From Odiellus spinosus (lineage: Eukaryota > Arthropoda > Arachnida > Opiliones > Phalangiidae), in NCBI GenBank assembly GCA_963920705.1, contig OY987225.1:18539992-18603991 (forward strand): a DNA stretch of 64,000 bases. The letters are read 5' to 3'. A program made the translations under genes and the position numbers. This document shows, piece by piece, positions 1 to 11,469 of this stretch (within the stretch, counting starts at the first letter, position 1; each line of letters begins with the position of its first letter). The notes under the pieces are model-generated. The model ran no database searches and was not told where the DNA came from. It worked only from the letters and a program-made list of their open reading frames with translations.

Positions 1-642
1 TATTTGGAAGTTGAAGTTTGGAACTACAAATTTTGTAGCCTGTAGTTCCGAGTCATTGACATCCAATTTATTAGTCTTTGTGACTCTGTCTGCCCTTCTT
101 TAGCCTAGCAGACGACATATCCTAGTCAATGGTTATGGACCAGTTTATTTATTCCAGGCCAAAGGGTCGCTGTCAAAGGTCCTCTTTAAAAAAATTCCTT
201 ATTTATCACCCAGTCAATGACTCATCACTACAATAAATTTCGTTCACACCATTTAAAATGGATTTAGTGTTGCCATAAAAGGAGCCTATAAAAAAATTAA
301 CTTTTTTCTTGCAAAGAGGATTAGAAACTCTGGTTTTTGTGGATCATATTCCACTGCTTGACATTCCTTCCCAACTAAATAAATTAGGCTGATAAACTTT
401 GCTCTTCACACTACGCAAGGTATCCCTTACCAAAAAAAGTTAGTCTTAAGAGGTCATGGGGAAGTCTTTCAGGTGCCTTATGTAGTCTTAAGAGGTCTTG
501 GGGAAGTCTTCCATTATGGCAATAAGTCTTGGGGAAGTCTTAGAGACTTCCCCAAGACTTTTGTAGTGTTCTTGAAGACCTCTTCAGATCAGACTTTTTT
601 CTGTAAGGGTAGTAACGCTACTTCATAGGGAATACTACTTAC
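1..642. other. Non-coding flank, intron of the kelch-like gene
   Basis: No exon is visible on either strand. Because the kelch-like gene's third exon ends with a consensus donor at 642 on the minus strand, this stretch should be its next intron. I looked for the expected BACK continuation and kelch repeats here and did not find them. The only structure is the repeat and hairpin cluster at 441-560. Confidence 0.6.
441..560. repeat. Short direct repeats and perfect 17-bp hairpin
   Basis: The motif GGGGAAGTCT recurs three times (near 458, 500 and 531). The last copy (524-540) is followed after 3 bases by its exact reverse complement (544-560), giving a 17-bp perfect stem. Two longer direct copies begin at 441 and 483 with TAGTCTTAAGAGGTC. 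No transposon family is recognised. Confidence 0.75.
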
Positions 643-3600
643 TTGCGGGGGTAAAAGAGGAAGTTTCACGACCGACAAAAGATTTGAAAGTTGCATCTGT
701 CTATTAGGAAGGTCGTGTTTTAACCAATCTAATAAGCAGTAGTATATCACTTCTTCATTGGGTACATTAAGCTCTTCGCTTGAGAGAAGACGGATGACAT
801 CCGAAGCGGGTAGTAACCGAAACTCCAGATTTTGAATAACTTCCATAAAATGCTCCTGGAAATGAAAACCAGGGGAGTCCATGTTATTTAAGCATAGTGA
901 ATAAGTGGTTTATTTACAATCCAGTTTGAAGAGAACTGTAAATAACTTCTAGATATTTGAACAATTTCAAAAATTAATTTTTCCAATATTTCAAGGTTTA
1001 TATATCACGGGTAAATCATGCTTCAAGTTTACAACAGGGCATATTATCATTGGTACGTGGTTCTGAAAGTTTTGTCATCAGCTTTCGCCCAAAATTCCAA
1101 AAACTGTCGAGATACAGCATTCGAAATTGTCCTCTCTAGTGGTTGAGATTGGAACTAAGTAAGCAGTGCTAATATTGCACTGAACTGTCTAGACGTTTAC
1201 GGGGGTGAAAATGTAGCGATGGAAAACAATTACTCTCCCCTCTCTCGCGAAATGGAGCGTGTATCGCCCGGCCGTCGCAATTTCGAGTCTGATTTTCTCT
1301 AGAAAGAATATACTGGGCCTGACTGCCTTTCTGTACAAATTTTGGAATACTTAGGGTGAAACCGTGGAGTGAGAAAATGACTCACTTCATCGTCACCCGC
1401 AGTATGCCTCTTATAAACTTGAAGGATGATTTAATTGTTCATATATATAATATCTATATTTTTACATTAAAGGGGTCTATAAAAGCAAAAATAATATTGG
1501 AAATATAAATATATAAAAAAGGTGAAAATAAAAAAAATTGAGACATCCCAGCAAACACGAAATATCCCCATGACATTCAGGAAATATCCATGTAGGATAT
1601 TGGAAACGTCCTCATGATATCCAAATAATCAAAAATGTCCAACCTTGGATGTTCTGAGGGTAACCAAATGTCTCAGTTATCTATATTCCTATAGCGTTCC
1701 AACAATATCCTTAAAGAGATTCGTCGTATATTCCATAGATATTCTTGTTATGTTCCAAACGTCTTAATTTGATTCACGTAATATTCCATGAACATCCGTT
1801 CAAGGTAATTGAAAATATTCTAAGAACATCCTAGAAACATTCTGGGTAGAGCCAAATGATATTCACACGAGATGCTTAGAATGTTGTTGGTATATCATGC
1901 CCTAGCTGCTAATTAAAGTTACATTCAAATTTGTGTACGTACGTACACAATTTTAAACATAGCCCTTCTGCTTAATTTTTAAATTTAGTCCAATAAGGCT
2001 GGTATTGCAATTAAATAGTTTTAATAACCTTAAGTTTTTACAAAACTAAGTCAATTAAGAGAGAAAAAAATTGTTCCTAAATTTAAATTCATATAGACGC
2101 CCGTCATATTTTCTGTTTCTTAGCCGCAGTCAATTCTTTTGATTTTATTCTATCAGAAGCATGAGTGAACCAGGACTTGATATTTTTTTAAATATCAGCT
2201 ATAGTTGATTCTTTAAAGCTCTTCAAGCCTCTGACAGATTCTGTTTTGATTGTTAGAAAGAAAGCAATTAAACAACAAATAAAATCTAAAGTTGCCTATA
2301 AATATTGGGAAACAGAAATGAAATTTAAAAGCTACTATTAACTTGCCAATTATTATTTTCATAAGTCTTTGGTTGCTTAAAGGCTTTTTTCCCTTTCGGC
2401 TTCCCAACTGTATTCTCTTGCCAAATTATATTGCGGTCTATCAAAACGAGTAAAAAGTAAAATTAAATTTTTAGCCAATTGGAAAACGTAAATTAAATTT
2501 CAAACTATAATATGTACATTCGCTGATGGAAATTGTTCCCATTACATTTTTGTTTGTAGCTTCACCTTAATTTACAATTTCATTATATTAAGTTCTAGAT
2601 TTAATTTCATTTGGTGCTCATGCAGCTCAAACTCAGTGGAAAATTTTTAATATAAGAATGAAATTAATATTACTTACTTTGGGTAGTCGAAGGCAATTTT
2701 GTCAGATAATTATTGTTTTGAGTTAAACGACTATTAAAATTTCGTGAGATATTTAGAGAGCTTGATAAAATTGTGGTACCAATAGGCTTATTTGATGCAT
2801 GGGCCAAGAAACGTGATACCAGGACATGACTTTTCTTAAAAAACCCGTCTCCTATCTGTAACACGCGTCTACTATCGCCGCCTTTTGACAAAAGCACGAA
2901 ACTTCGGAACTACGTCACTTTAGGTACAAATATAAAGGTCACGTGATAGGGTATATTTTATAAATTTTAAACCGTCGTCTGCAAAAACGGAAATTCCGTC
3001 AGATTTTTGTACCCAATTTCCTTCCCTCCCCCTACCATTTCACCCCCATCACGAGCGTCGCCCGTTACAACTAGTGTCCGTCTGGGTTTGTACGTACGAA
3101 GCTGCGGCTGTTATGTCCTGGTATCACGTTTCTTGGCCCATGTTTGATGTATCTCTTTCCCTTGAAGAGACCATACTCTTGTTTTTGTCAGCATTAGAAG
3201 ATATTTTCGCATTATGTTGGTCTAAAAGTATAAATTTAATTTTAGCTTAAATTTCAAACTAAAAAATTAAAATTTATGACTTTTGAATTAGGTAGCGCGA
3301 TTAAAAATGAATAATAAAAAATGTTTTACCTGAATTTCCTTATTCATGGATTCCAATTAACCTTAACGTGAAGATCCAAACACGTTAAGAACCGATAATT
3401 TAATACCGTTACCGTAGCCGATTTGAGAAATTATCTAATAAGAACGCGTTTTAAAAGATGGCGTCGAATAAAGAAACGTGCATTTACAAAAGCGAGATCA
3501 AGACTGCTAGTAGCTAGCTCGGGAAGACGACTAAGAGAGACTGAGCGTCTGGAGACAGCGTTGCCAGATAAGAAAATGAAAACTAAGAGCCAGGGCTGAA

Positions 3601-6600
3601 CATGACTGCGAGCATTTCGAAATTGGGCTTTGGATAAAATTCGAAAATTATTGAAATATAGTACAGCCTAACTTATATATTGTAATTTCATTAAAATATA
3701 GCACATGACAAAAGCTATTAACAAAATTCCGTTTTCGAAAGTTTTCAGAGAGAGAAAATGGCCCACTAGCGCCATTCTTTTTCTTGACGTGTATATAATG
3801 ACGTCGCAAAACCAGTTTTATTCATCTTATGAAAAATATTTAAGGGTTATTAATGATTTTAATCTTGAATTATTGAGTTTTTGATTAAAAAGTCGTATAT
3901 TTTTATCCGTGCCCGGCCGTATAAAAAAATTTAAAAAAACAAAACGATTTTTGGATATCAAATGGACATCTCCGGTACATTACATTTTGGATGTTAGAAG
4001 TGCCGAATTGGATGGATTTTTTGGGTATTCCAGTAATATCCTCTCTGTACCGGATTATGTAGGGAGGTTTGGGCTAGAATGGAATATCTCTGGGATGTTT
4101 AGTGTTTGCTGGGATGTGTTTTCAGGAACTACAAAATAGTCACTTTCTTGGAGTTTGAAACAGTTTTGAGTGTCAGAATATTTTAACATATAAATTTCCA
4201 TGATTTTCTCAATAATTACGATTTTTCCCTGAATTTTTTTTACTCAAAATCATTTCATGTTTGCACAAACTCTATTTTAATTTTTATCTAAATTGTTCTG
4301 GCAATATTATTTCTTATTAATTAAAAGACGGATACTTAGCAAGATACTGACAAAATACCTTCCTTTCAAACTCACGGAAACGGAGCGTCAGTGAGTCACT
4401 GGTTTATTTTACGTTTTTCTCTTATCACTACATTATTGACCCCATCAATTCGTTCCAATAGCCCCTTTTCAAGGTTAAGTCTACCTAGTTTTTCTATATA
4501 AACACTTTCTTTAAAACTGCGCTTATACCAATCGGGTTCATGGCAAAGTACTCTCGCAGAATCCCAGTTAATTTTGTGTGTTTTTACATTCATTAAATGG
4601 TTGGCTAAACCATTATGTGCAACTTTTAATCTTACACATTTTTTGTGTTCCTCACGTCTTGTTACTAGGGGTCTTTTTGTTTGTCCGACTACACCTGTTC
4701 TATCTAGTTCTGGAATTTTAGGTTTGTTGTGAATTAGTTCCTTGCTTAAATTTTTACCCGTTTTGTTGACCATGGTAACGTTTAGTTCTTTTAATTGTCG
4801 TTGTGTTTTTTCACTAATTCCTTTTAAATATGGAAGGGAATTAACTGATTCTGGTTTTTCTCGAATATAACAATTCTGTACACTTTGGTCACGAAATATG
4901 TGATTAATTAATCCCATGGGGTATCCACAATTTTTAAATTGTTCCGTGAACCGTTTTTTATCTAAAACTGGTTGATCTGAGAGCGTTTCAATTCTGTATT
5001 TTGTTGATTTTAAAATGCCTATTTTTATATTAATATGGTGGGACGATTGATAGTGTAGGAACTGTAGACTGTGGGTTGGTTTTTGGTACATGGAACAATG
5101 GAAAGTTCGATTGTTATGTGTGACTAGAACATCTAAGAAAGGTAAACTACGTTCCACCTCCCCTTCAAAAGTGAATTGAATATCTTTGTTCATATTATTG
5201 ACCAAATCTAATAACGTATTAGTTGATAGAGATTTATTTTTTATCACGAACACATCATCCATAAAACGTTTCCATAGTTTGATGTTTAACTTGATAGGGT
5301 CTTTTTTGAATAGAAGAGTTTCAAAATGTTCCATCACCATATTGGCATTGGAGCGGACAGGGATTTCCCATAGCTAAGCCTCGGTCTTGTTTGTAATAAA
5401 CTTCCTCAAAACTAAAGTATGTGTTAGAGAGGCATATTCTGCTTAATTCTAATATCGTGTCTTGTATCTCACAGAAGAAAAAAAAACTTCGGCTGACGAA
5501 GGACCACGGTCCGAAAGCTCCCGACAAATAAAAAGTTCTAATAACCGCCATGAAGTATCCGTCTTTTAATTAATAAGAAATAATATTATATTCACCATGG
5601 CAAATAAATTTTCGATTTATTGTTCTGGCAAGTTACTTCAGGAAGCTCAGCTATAAATTTCAATTCCTTATAGGAAATATAGGATAATACAAGACAGAAA
5701 ATCAGGTTTTATTAGATAATACGGTACTGAAATTGTCTTAAAAAAAGAGAATTTTACAAGAAAAAGTTTAGCAAAAAACCTTTTAAAATTATATTTTATT
5801 TTCCAGTTATGTTGGACCTACTTAGAGATCAGGGGTTTGGACAAAATAATCCACAACTATCAGTTAATCATTAAAAAATAAGCGGAAAATTATTCGCAAT
5901 TACATTGGATTTATCATAGCCTTTCCTCGATAAATTTTAAGTTATGAATAAAGATAAAATAATCAGAAATTTCTTGTCCGAACCCCGATCTCTAGACCTA
6001 CTTCCTTGCAAATGCGATAGCCACGACTCAATTGAATTGTTTAGATATAGAACTAGCCTGAAACAATTGAACTTGGCTGAGTCCCCCCAACCCTTTAGAT
6101 TGCTGCAGCTCTAATTGTGAGAAGCAATATACAAATCAGCTAATATAGTCTACATATGCAAAACACAAGATTTTGGCCGCGCAGCCATATTTTTGATACA
6201 GAACTATCTGTTAACTCAAAATTATAGGACTTTATAGATCATTTCCAGGAAATATAGGATAATATAGGACATGTTTGACAGTATATGTTATAGGAATTAC
6301 AAGACCACTAGACTACAAGTTCTCAAAGGTCAGAAATTACTTAAGAGGGAGAACTAAGAGGAAAAAAAAATTGATTTTTTTTTATCAATTCTACTTTTAA
6401 AAATAAGACTCCTTTACATTGCACCCCCCCCCCCCACTTTAAAAAAGTGAGTCAAACTTTTCGATTTGATAGAACTGGTGGCGCCCTCTTGCAACCTCCC
6501 CCTCCCTCCTAAAAATGGAAATAATTCTTCTATTAATTATTAGAAACCTGGGCAAAAATAGTCGGATATTATTAGCTCATTACTTGGGGCAGAAATAGAA

Positions 6601-8056
6601 GCCAATTTATAAAAGGCAAACCTGGTCATGTTTAGCCTCCCATAAATCCATAGAAATAGCAGAAAGATCAAGATGAATTAGACACTCTATTTGTAAAATT
6701 ATAGGATTCATGAGCCAATTTGCAAAAATTATAGGATTCATGAGCCAATTTGCAAAATTATAGGATTCATGAGCCAATTTGCAAAATTATAGGATTCATG
6801 ATCCAATTTGCAAAATTATAGGATTCATGAGCCAATATTTCGAAATTATAGAAATTCTTAAGCCAATTTGCAAAATTATAGGAGTTCATAAGCCATTTGC
6901 AAAATTATAGGAGTTCATAAGCCAATTTGCAAAATTATAGGAGTTCATAAGCCAATTTGCAAAATTATAGGAGTTCATAAGCCAATTTGCAAAATTATAG
7001 GAGTTCATAAGCCAATTTGCAAAATTATAGGAGTTCATAAGCCAATTTGCAAAATTATAGGAGTTCATAAGCCAATTTGCAAAATTATAGGAGTTAATAA
7101 GCCAATTTGCAAAATTATAGGAGTTCATAAGCCAATTTGCAAAATTATAGGAATTCATAAGCCAATTTGCAAAATTATAGAAATTCATAAGCCAATTTGC
7201 AAAATTATAGGAATTCATAAGCCAATTTGCAAAATTATAGCGTTCTGTAGAGATGAGATACTGAAGCCTGATCTTTGATATAAAGAGGTTATCGCCACCA
7301 GGGGGCATCATATAGATAAGCGAGTTACACTCTACTGGTTTATTATGACATCCCACTCAGATCTCTCCCATCTCACATTTGGTATAGTTCAGTTTCATTA
7401 TGGCTCAGCTTAGTTTAATTTTTGAAGTTTCTAATGTTATTATTCTACTACAAAATCCCTACTGCGTGATTATTAGATGATACAAACCATTATGTAACCG
7501 TGGGATTCGGAGTGAAGATTCCAACACCCTTGCGACTCAGCAAATAGGCTAATTCCGATGCAGTTTGATGGATGTAAATGATCTAACAAGAATTTACTAC
7601 AGACTTCCACAACTGCCTGTAGTTGAAGAAGGCTCGCGGTTGACAAAAGGGTTTCAACATTCTCTTCGTTTAGTTCAATGACGCCTATGTCATCAACGAA
7701 ATGAACTTGGTTTAGTTAAAATATCTAACTTCAACCTTATTATATTTACCAGAATAACAATAATCGATTAAGGCTTGGAGAGCGTCTGGATCAATGTCCC
7801 TCATGAATACTTCTTCCTCAATAGATTCTCTGAGATTAGTTGTAAACATAGCTGAAAAATAATCGCTGGCAGAACTTAATATAAGGCGATGAGCAACAAT
7901 TTTTCTATCACCCGCTATTAAAGTGACATCAGTTAATTTATGTTTTTTATATAACTGTTTCATTCGATCCAGGCACATAACGGCGTGCTTTTCACAAGCA
8001 AATTGAGTATCCCGAATTCTGTTGCTGTTTAAATCACTTTCTTCCATGTCCTGCAT
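643..8056 (-). CDS. Kelch-like protein, KLHL1/4/5 type (5' part: BTB and BACK)
   Basis: Three exons on the minus strand: 8056-7750, 7684-7488 and 855-643, with phases 1, 0 and 0 that join without a break. Donors read GTAAATA, GTTTGT and GTAAGT; acceptors read ACATAG and TTCCAG. The joined 239 residues hold a BTB domain (about 35-165, with LTDVTLIAGDRKIVAHRLIL, SSASDYFSAMF and a YCYSGVIEL junction) and the start of a BACK domain (HPSNCIGI, EHFMEVIQN, LLPASDVIRLLSS, VKLPLLPPQ). These motifs fit KLHL1/4/5 best. In that family the BTB domain dimerises and recruits cullin-3, while kelch blades bind substrate or actin. The start Met at 8056 has an in-frame stop (TAA) two codons upstream, but an untranslated first exon is possible. 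Kelch repeats must lie beyond base 1. The 6.6-kb intron 2 is packed with mobile DNA. Exon structure and family are firm; the exact orthologue is not. Confidence 0.88.
1546..1890 (+). repeat. Interspersed repeat with CCCAGCAAACAC end, copy 1
   Basis: This block begins with CATCCCAGCAAACAC and continues as degenerate short units containing ATATTCC, AACATCC and ATATCC. A second copy lies in opposite orientation at about 3960-4128, ending in GTGTTTGCTGGGATG. Both lie in intron 2 of the kelch-like gene. Superfamily unknown. Confidence 0.6.
1891..2790. other. Intron sequence, nothing recognised
   Basis: AT-rich part of kelch-like intron 2. No conserved coding, RNA gene or repeat boundary was seen. 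Confidence 0.5.
2798..3142. mobile_element. MITE with CATGGGCC ends, copy A
   Basis: 345-bp element with near-perfect terminal inverted repeats of about 34 bp starting CATGGGCCAAGAAACGTGAT. It is flanked by 7-bp direct repeats TTTGATG at 2791-2797 and 3143-3149. A second family member with diverged ends lies at 10651-10895. There is no coding capacity, so it must be mobilised in trans. The duplication length (7 bp, or 8 with one mismatch) suggests hAT but does not settle it. Confidence 0.85.
3150..3959. other. Intron sequence, nothing recognised
   Basis: AT-rich stretch of the kelch-like intron between a MITE and the second CCCAGCAAACAC repeat. Short reading frames here have no recognisable domain. 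Confidence 0.5.
3960..4128 (-). repeat. Interspersed repeat with CCCAGCAAACAC end, copy 2
   Basis: Read on the minus strand, this matches the repeat at 1546-1890: CATCCCAGCAAACAC followed by ATCCC, GATATTCC and GATATTAC-like units. It ends about 160 bp before the Penelope-like element. Confidence 0.6.
4396..5470 (-). pseudogene. Penelope-type reverse transcriptase / GIY-YIG remnant
   Basis: An open frame from 5340 to 4396 (314 codons) holds RT motif C as RFMDDVF, the SLPFLDVLV block, the QKPTHSLQFLHYQSSHH block typical of Penelope-like elements, and a GIY-YIG half reading VGQTKRPLVTRREEH. Motif B (QDRGLAMGNP) and FSFEEVYYKQD lie just upstream in another frame (about 5350-5470), so a frameshift near 5345 breaks the enzyme. 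The first part of GIY-YIG is also missing: TGV runs straight into VGQT, removing the first Tyr-containing strand. The copy therefore cannot encode a working protein. Confidence 0.85.
5489..5520 (+). ncRNA. Hammerhead-ribozyme-like core (tentative)
   Basis: CTGACGA (5493-5499) and GAAA (5513-5516) bracket a stem GGAC..GTCC, the arrangement of the hammerhead core. Hammerhead motifs are known in Penelope-like element pseudo-LTRs. Against it: one unpaired A precedes the stem, stems I and III are not convincing, and the core is antisense to the RT remnant. The inverted terminal segment beside it could explain the orientation. Confidence 0.35.
5632..6690. other. Intron sequence, nothing recognised
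   Basis: Kelch-like intron 2 between the Penelope relic and the minisatellite. It contains a poly-C run near 6424-6434 and ATATAGGATAATA-like words but no supported feature. Confidence 0.5.
6694..7239. repeat. Minisatellite, 29/30-bp unit, about 18 copies
   Basis: Tandem units built on AAAATTATAGG and CATAAGCCAATTTGC. The first few are 29 bp (ATTCATGAGCC variant), the rest 30 bp (GTTCATAAGCC variant). Because 30 is a multiple of three, the minus strand reads as a false open frame with a ten-residue repeat NFANWLMNSY. It lies about 250 bp from exon 2 of the kelch-like gene. Confidence 0.95.
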
Positions 8057-8920
8057 CTTCAGTTAGTATTTATACAGCTTTCTATTCTAAATTCTCTACA
8101 GTATTAAGAACATAATTGGATCACAGTTGAACTGATATCACAAAAATGACATTATTTTCATTTGAGTTTGGAAGGCTCAAAAATCACGCGAAAAAAGGTC
8201 AACTGGAAAAAAAGAGCCTGAGAGAGTCGTCTGCTTATCTTGTAAAGGTTATTAAGTTGCCTGACGAAAAAACGAAACAAAGGCGTAACCTCGAATGACA
8301 AAATTATTGTGCAATAGTTCATGAACAAATAAGCAAGAAAATAAGTCTCTCTTAAGATTAACGTGATAACGACGTTTGTCATCGATTTTTATTAAACCAG
8401 AATAGTAGCTAAATCTAAACACGTAAGTTGACTAACTTGATTATAATGAAATTTTGTTTTTATCTCTAAACATTTAAAATTATCGCCAATTAATAAGAAT
8501 TACAGTACATTGATATAAAAAAAATCGTACTAAATAATAGTCCAAAGTTAAAATTATCGAATTCTAGTTCTACTAGTACGGCTGGCCAACGCCTATGTTA
8601 TGTTTAGAAGGCCTGGCCCATAGTTGTTCAAGCTGCTTCAGATCCGGGGAGAGAACGATTAGTGGGAGGATCTGAATAATTTTTATGGATTGAACTGGTG
8701 TATTTGGTGGTTAGCCAACACATCATTCACCCTTAAAAGTAACTTTTTTCGCACCGGGTCGTCAGATTCCTGGCTATAAACTGCATAAACTTGCAGAAGT
8801 AAATATCGCAAAGCGTTATCGCTTTTGTGTTAAATTACCGATTTCTAGTCAGTGGTACCTTGGATTTGCTTGGATGAGTATGTAGTATTTATACTCATCC
8901 AAGGTATAGCCTCCTCGATC
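8057..8920. other. Intergenic, upstream of the kelch-like gene
   Basis: This would contain the kelch-like promoter or 5' untranslated exon. TATAAATA sits about 20 bp upstream of the start codon, too close to be a convincing TATA box for it. Nothing else is supported. Confidence 0.4.
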
Positions 8921-9159
8921 CAGGGACGGAAATAAGAAATTTTTCTTATTGGACAAATGTCCAGTAACCCCTTTTAAAATTCAAAAGTTATCGGACATTT
9001 AACAAAATTACCGGACAATGCTACATTTCCTATATTGAAAAGTACTTTTTTTTTATCGGACATTTGTCCAGTGACCCCCTCTTAAAAATAAAAAGTTATC
9101 GGACATTTGGAAAATTTATCGGACAAATGACCAGTGACTTGTGCTTATTTCCGTCCCTG
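8921..9159. mobile_element. hAT-type MITE with CAGGGACGGAAATAAG ends
   Basis: 239-bp element with inverted ends CAGGGACGGAAATAAG, flanked by a perfect 8-bp target duplication CCTCGATC (8913-8920 and 9160-9167), the hallmark of hAT transposition. The interior is itself repetitive: GGACAAATGTCCAGT-like words occur in both arms. It is non-coding. Diverged sequence resembling its right end is seen near 62500-62570. Confidence 0.92.
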
Positions 9160-9386
9160 CCTCGATCAAGCGCTTCGGCGGCGCTCACACTATAGAAGCC
9201 CTTGCAATCGGCCAAAAAACCGCGAATAAATGAATTCTCGAGATTTACAAAACTCCCCCAAACTGATGCACGTCTCCAAGGAGGGAAACTGACACAAATC
9301 GAAGAATTTGGCTCTTTTCACGGCTATAACGATTTTTAAAAGCCACAATTGAGAGTTACGCTTTGTAATTTAATTTATTTTATCTC

Positions 9387-9735
9387 CCTAACCAGGTTTC
9401 GTAATTTTAGGTTGATAAGTTTTTAAGTTAAAAATTAAATATCAGCGTAAGTTGGCAGCGTGTGCATAGCTTTACCACGTACAATTTGGTGCTTCAACCA
9501 TTAACTCATGAAAGTTGTGACATTTTGTGAAAGATGTTTTCCTGCCGTTTTCAAAATGACATAGGTATTCAGTTATAATGAGAGTAGATTAACACTAATC
9601 TACTATGTATGGCATTTTGAAAATGGTTAAAGCATCAAATTGTGCGTGGTAAAGATTTACACACGTTACTAAATTACATTTATAATTATTTTTAACTTAA
9701 AACCTATCACCCTAAAATTACGAAACCTGGCTTAG
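9387..9735. mobile_element. Palindromic MITE-like element
   Basis: 349-bp inverted repeat. The left arm (9387 to about 9500) and right arm (about 9622-9735) match through CCAGGTTTCGTAATTTTAGG, TTTTAAGTTAAAAAT, CTTTACCACG and ACAATTTG. No clear target duplication was found, so the ends are approximate and the family is unknown. Confidence 0.7.
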
Positions 9736-10650
9736 GAAATTTTCAACCCTAGATTAGATTAAATAACTAGATTAAGAAAAAATGTTGTTTGTGGCAACTT
9801 GTATTGGTATACTCATAGGCGGAGAGAATAATCTGCTTATGGTATAGTTTTAAAAATATATTTTTTACAATATATTGATACAACTAATATCATATGTTAA
9901 GATGGTGAATGTCTTAAATTTAAAGAGAATCTCAAATTATTTGAGGATGCTCATTCCACAGTGCTATTGTTTACGAAAATATTTGTTTTTTGATGTTTGG
10001 GCCGCAACGAGGCAATTTGAGAAGTGTTTCGACTTTTCATTCTTTGGGCCGCGACGAGCCAATTTGAAAAGTTTTCGACCTTTTATTTTTTGCGCAGAGG
10101 GAAAACTGAGCAAATGAAACTGCGCAAATGAGAATGTGCTCAAGCGGACCCAAACCGGTTGAAAGTACCTGCAGCTCTTTTCAAATTAATAAGAAAATGT
10201 GGGGTAGTTAAGTATAAAAATTTCAAGTAAAATTGTTTAGTTATTGGCTATACTATTTACTACTAGTCAAAGTACCTGATTTCTGAATTAAATAAATATC
10301 AAAATACAGTATATAAAAAATAAAATATGCATATTTAAAAGTTCTACTCTTGGATATTTAATCCCATAAAACAACAATATTTCGTTAATATAAACATATA
10401 AAAGTAATATAACACATTGTCGGTTCTATAAATTTATAATTTTTGGACCTATTATTTTTGGGAGCCCTGCATTGGTGACCTTCTACCCATTACAAACTGG
10501 GCTCTAGAGAGATTTTCAAATTATCCAAGCTAGAGAAACCCTGAGCTTTTCCAGCTCTATAGTAAAGCGTTAATGCTGAAGTGAGCAAGTTACCAAAGGC
10601 GTGGAAAAGCCCACTGATAAAAGTTCATATTCGGTGCGTCTACGTATCAC
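9736..10650. other. Intergenic, nothing firm
   Basis: AT-rich. Words such as GCGCAAATGA near 10090-10140 resemble part of the inverted repeat at 19590-19800, hinting at a shared repeat family. No coding signal. Confidence 0.4.
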
Positions 10651-10895
10651 CATGGGCCAAGAAACGCTAAATCCAGGACATGACTCTTTCCTGTTTGAGG
10701 GAATAAAATTCTCGGTCAGCCAAACAAACAGCCTTCGCACAGCGTGTGACGTCATATGACGTCACTTTGCTCCCAAAACGCCATAGCTTTGACTGTACAA
10801 ACTTGACCCCAAAAAACGCGTACGGTGATGACGTAGCCTGTTTTTTTTAGTAGACGCTAGAGTCATGTCCTGGATTTATCGTTTCTTGGCCCATG
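10651..10895. mobile_element. MITE with CATGGGCC ends, copy B
   Basis: 245-bp relative of the element at 2798. It begins CATGGGCCAAGAAACG and ends with the reverse complement. Short flanking direct repeats (TATCAC before, and CTATCAC after) support a 6-8 bp duplication. The interiors of the two copies differ, so only the ends are conserved. Confidence 0.82.
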
Positions 10896-11143
10896 CTATC
10901 ACACAACCAGTGCACGCTCGAAAATCCAAGATGATAGCGCCCTAAAATCTCGTAAATAAACTCGACAAATATATATAAATCTATTATCCGGACGTTGTTA
11001 TCTGCCTTGACTCATTTATTTTTTTTTTATTTTTTTGGGAATTATCTGCAAAGATAAATAAGATGAACTTTAAATCATTTCCAAAGGTGCTACCATATGT
11101 TACTTAATAGATATAAGTATGACACTTTCCGTTGAGCGCCATT

Positions 11144-11288
11144 ACTTGAGGGTTGGAAGAGCCCTTTAGAGGAAAGCGCTTTTCACCCTCAAGTATCCCC
11201 GACAATAGCGATTTTGCCATGGTGAATTGGGTTACATGAGGACGAAAAGCGCTTTATCGGAAAGCGTTCTTCGAGCCCTCATGTTACC
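11144..11288. repeat. Two consecutive similar hairpins
   Basis: The first inverted repeat has arms ACTTGAGGGT and ACCCTCAAGT (11144-11194). The second has arms near GGTTACATGAGG and CCCTCATGTTACC (11229-11288). Both loops carry related words (GGAAAGCGCTTTTC and GGAAAGCGTTCTTC), so the two look like tandem copies of one stem-loop. Confidence 0.6.
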
Positions 11289-11469
11289 ATAGTCATTTTT
11301 TCACAGTCTGTCAGAGACAATTGAATTAAAAAATGAAAAATCTTTGGTCTCTATCTCCATTGTCTCTTTTTATCTTTGAGTAATTTAGCAAGCATTAATT
11401 CCGTGAAAATATGTCTTCCGATAATAGCCATTCTTTGGCGTCTGAAAAGGAAAGCGGTTACTACTCTTT

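Larger units (their letters stand above)
4305..5618 (-). mobile_element. Truncated Penelope-like retroelement
   Basis: A 1.3-kb insertion flanked by 13-bp direct repeats ATTGTTCTGGCAA (4292-4304 and 5619-5631). Inside, a roughly 35-bp segment occurs in inverted orientation near both ends (4303-4337 and 5553-5587). Such inverted terminal copies are common in Penelope elements, whose pseudo-LTRs can be arranged head-to-head. The core is a minus-strand reverse transcriptase plus GIY-YIG remnant. The 5' part of the reverse transcriptase is missing. Confidence 0.8.

Noticed and set aside
5186..5377. 63-codon plus-strand frame
   Set aside because: Antisense of the Penelope reverse transcriptase remnant.
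6694..7239. Possible CRISPR array
   Set aside because: Units follow one another directly with no unique spacers, and the DNA is eukaryotic.
6886..7356. 156-codon frame with ten-residue repeats (NFANWLMNSY)
   Set aside because: It is the 30-bp minisatellite read in frame. The 29-bp units break it and no gene context exists.
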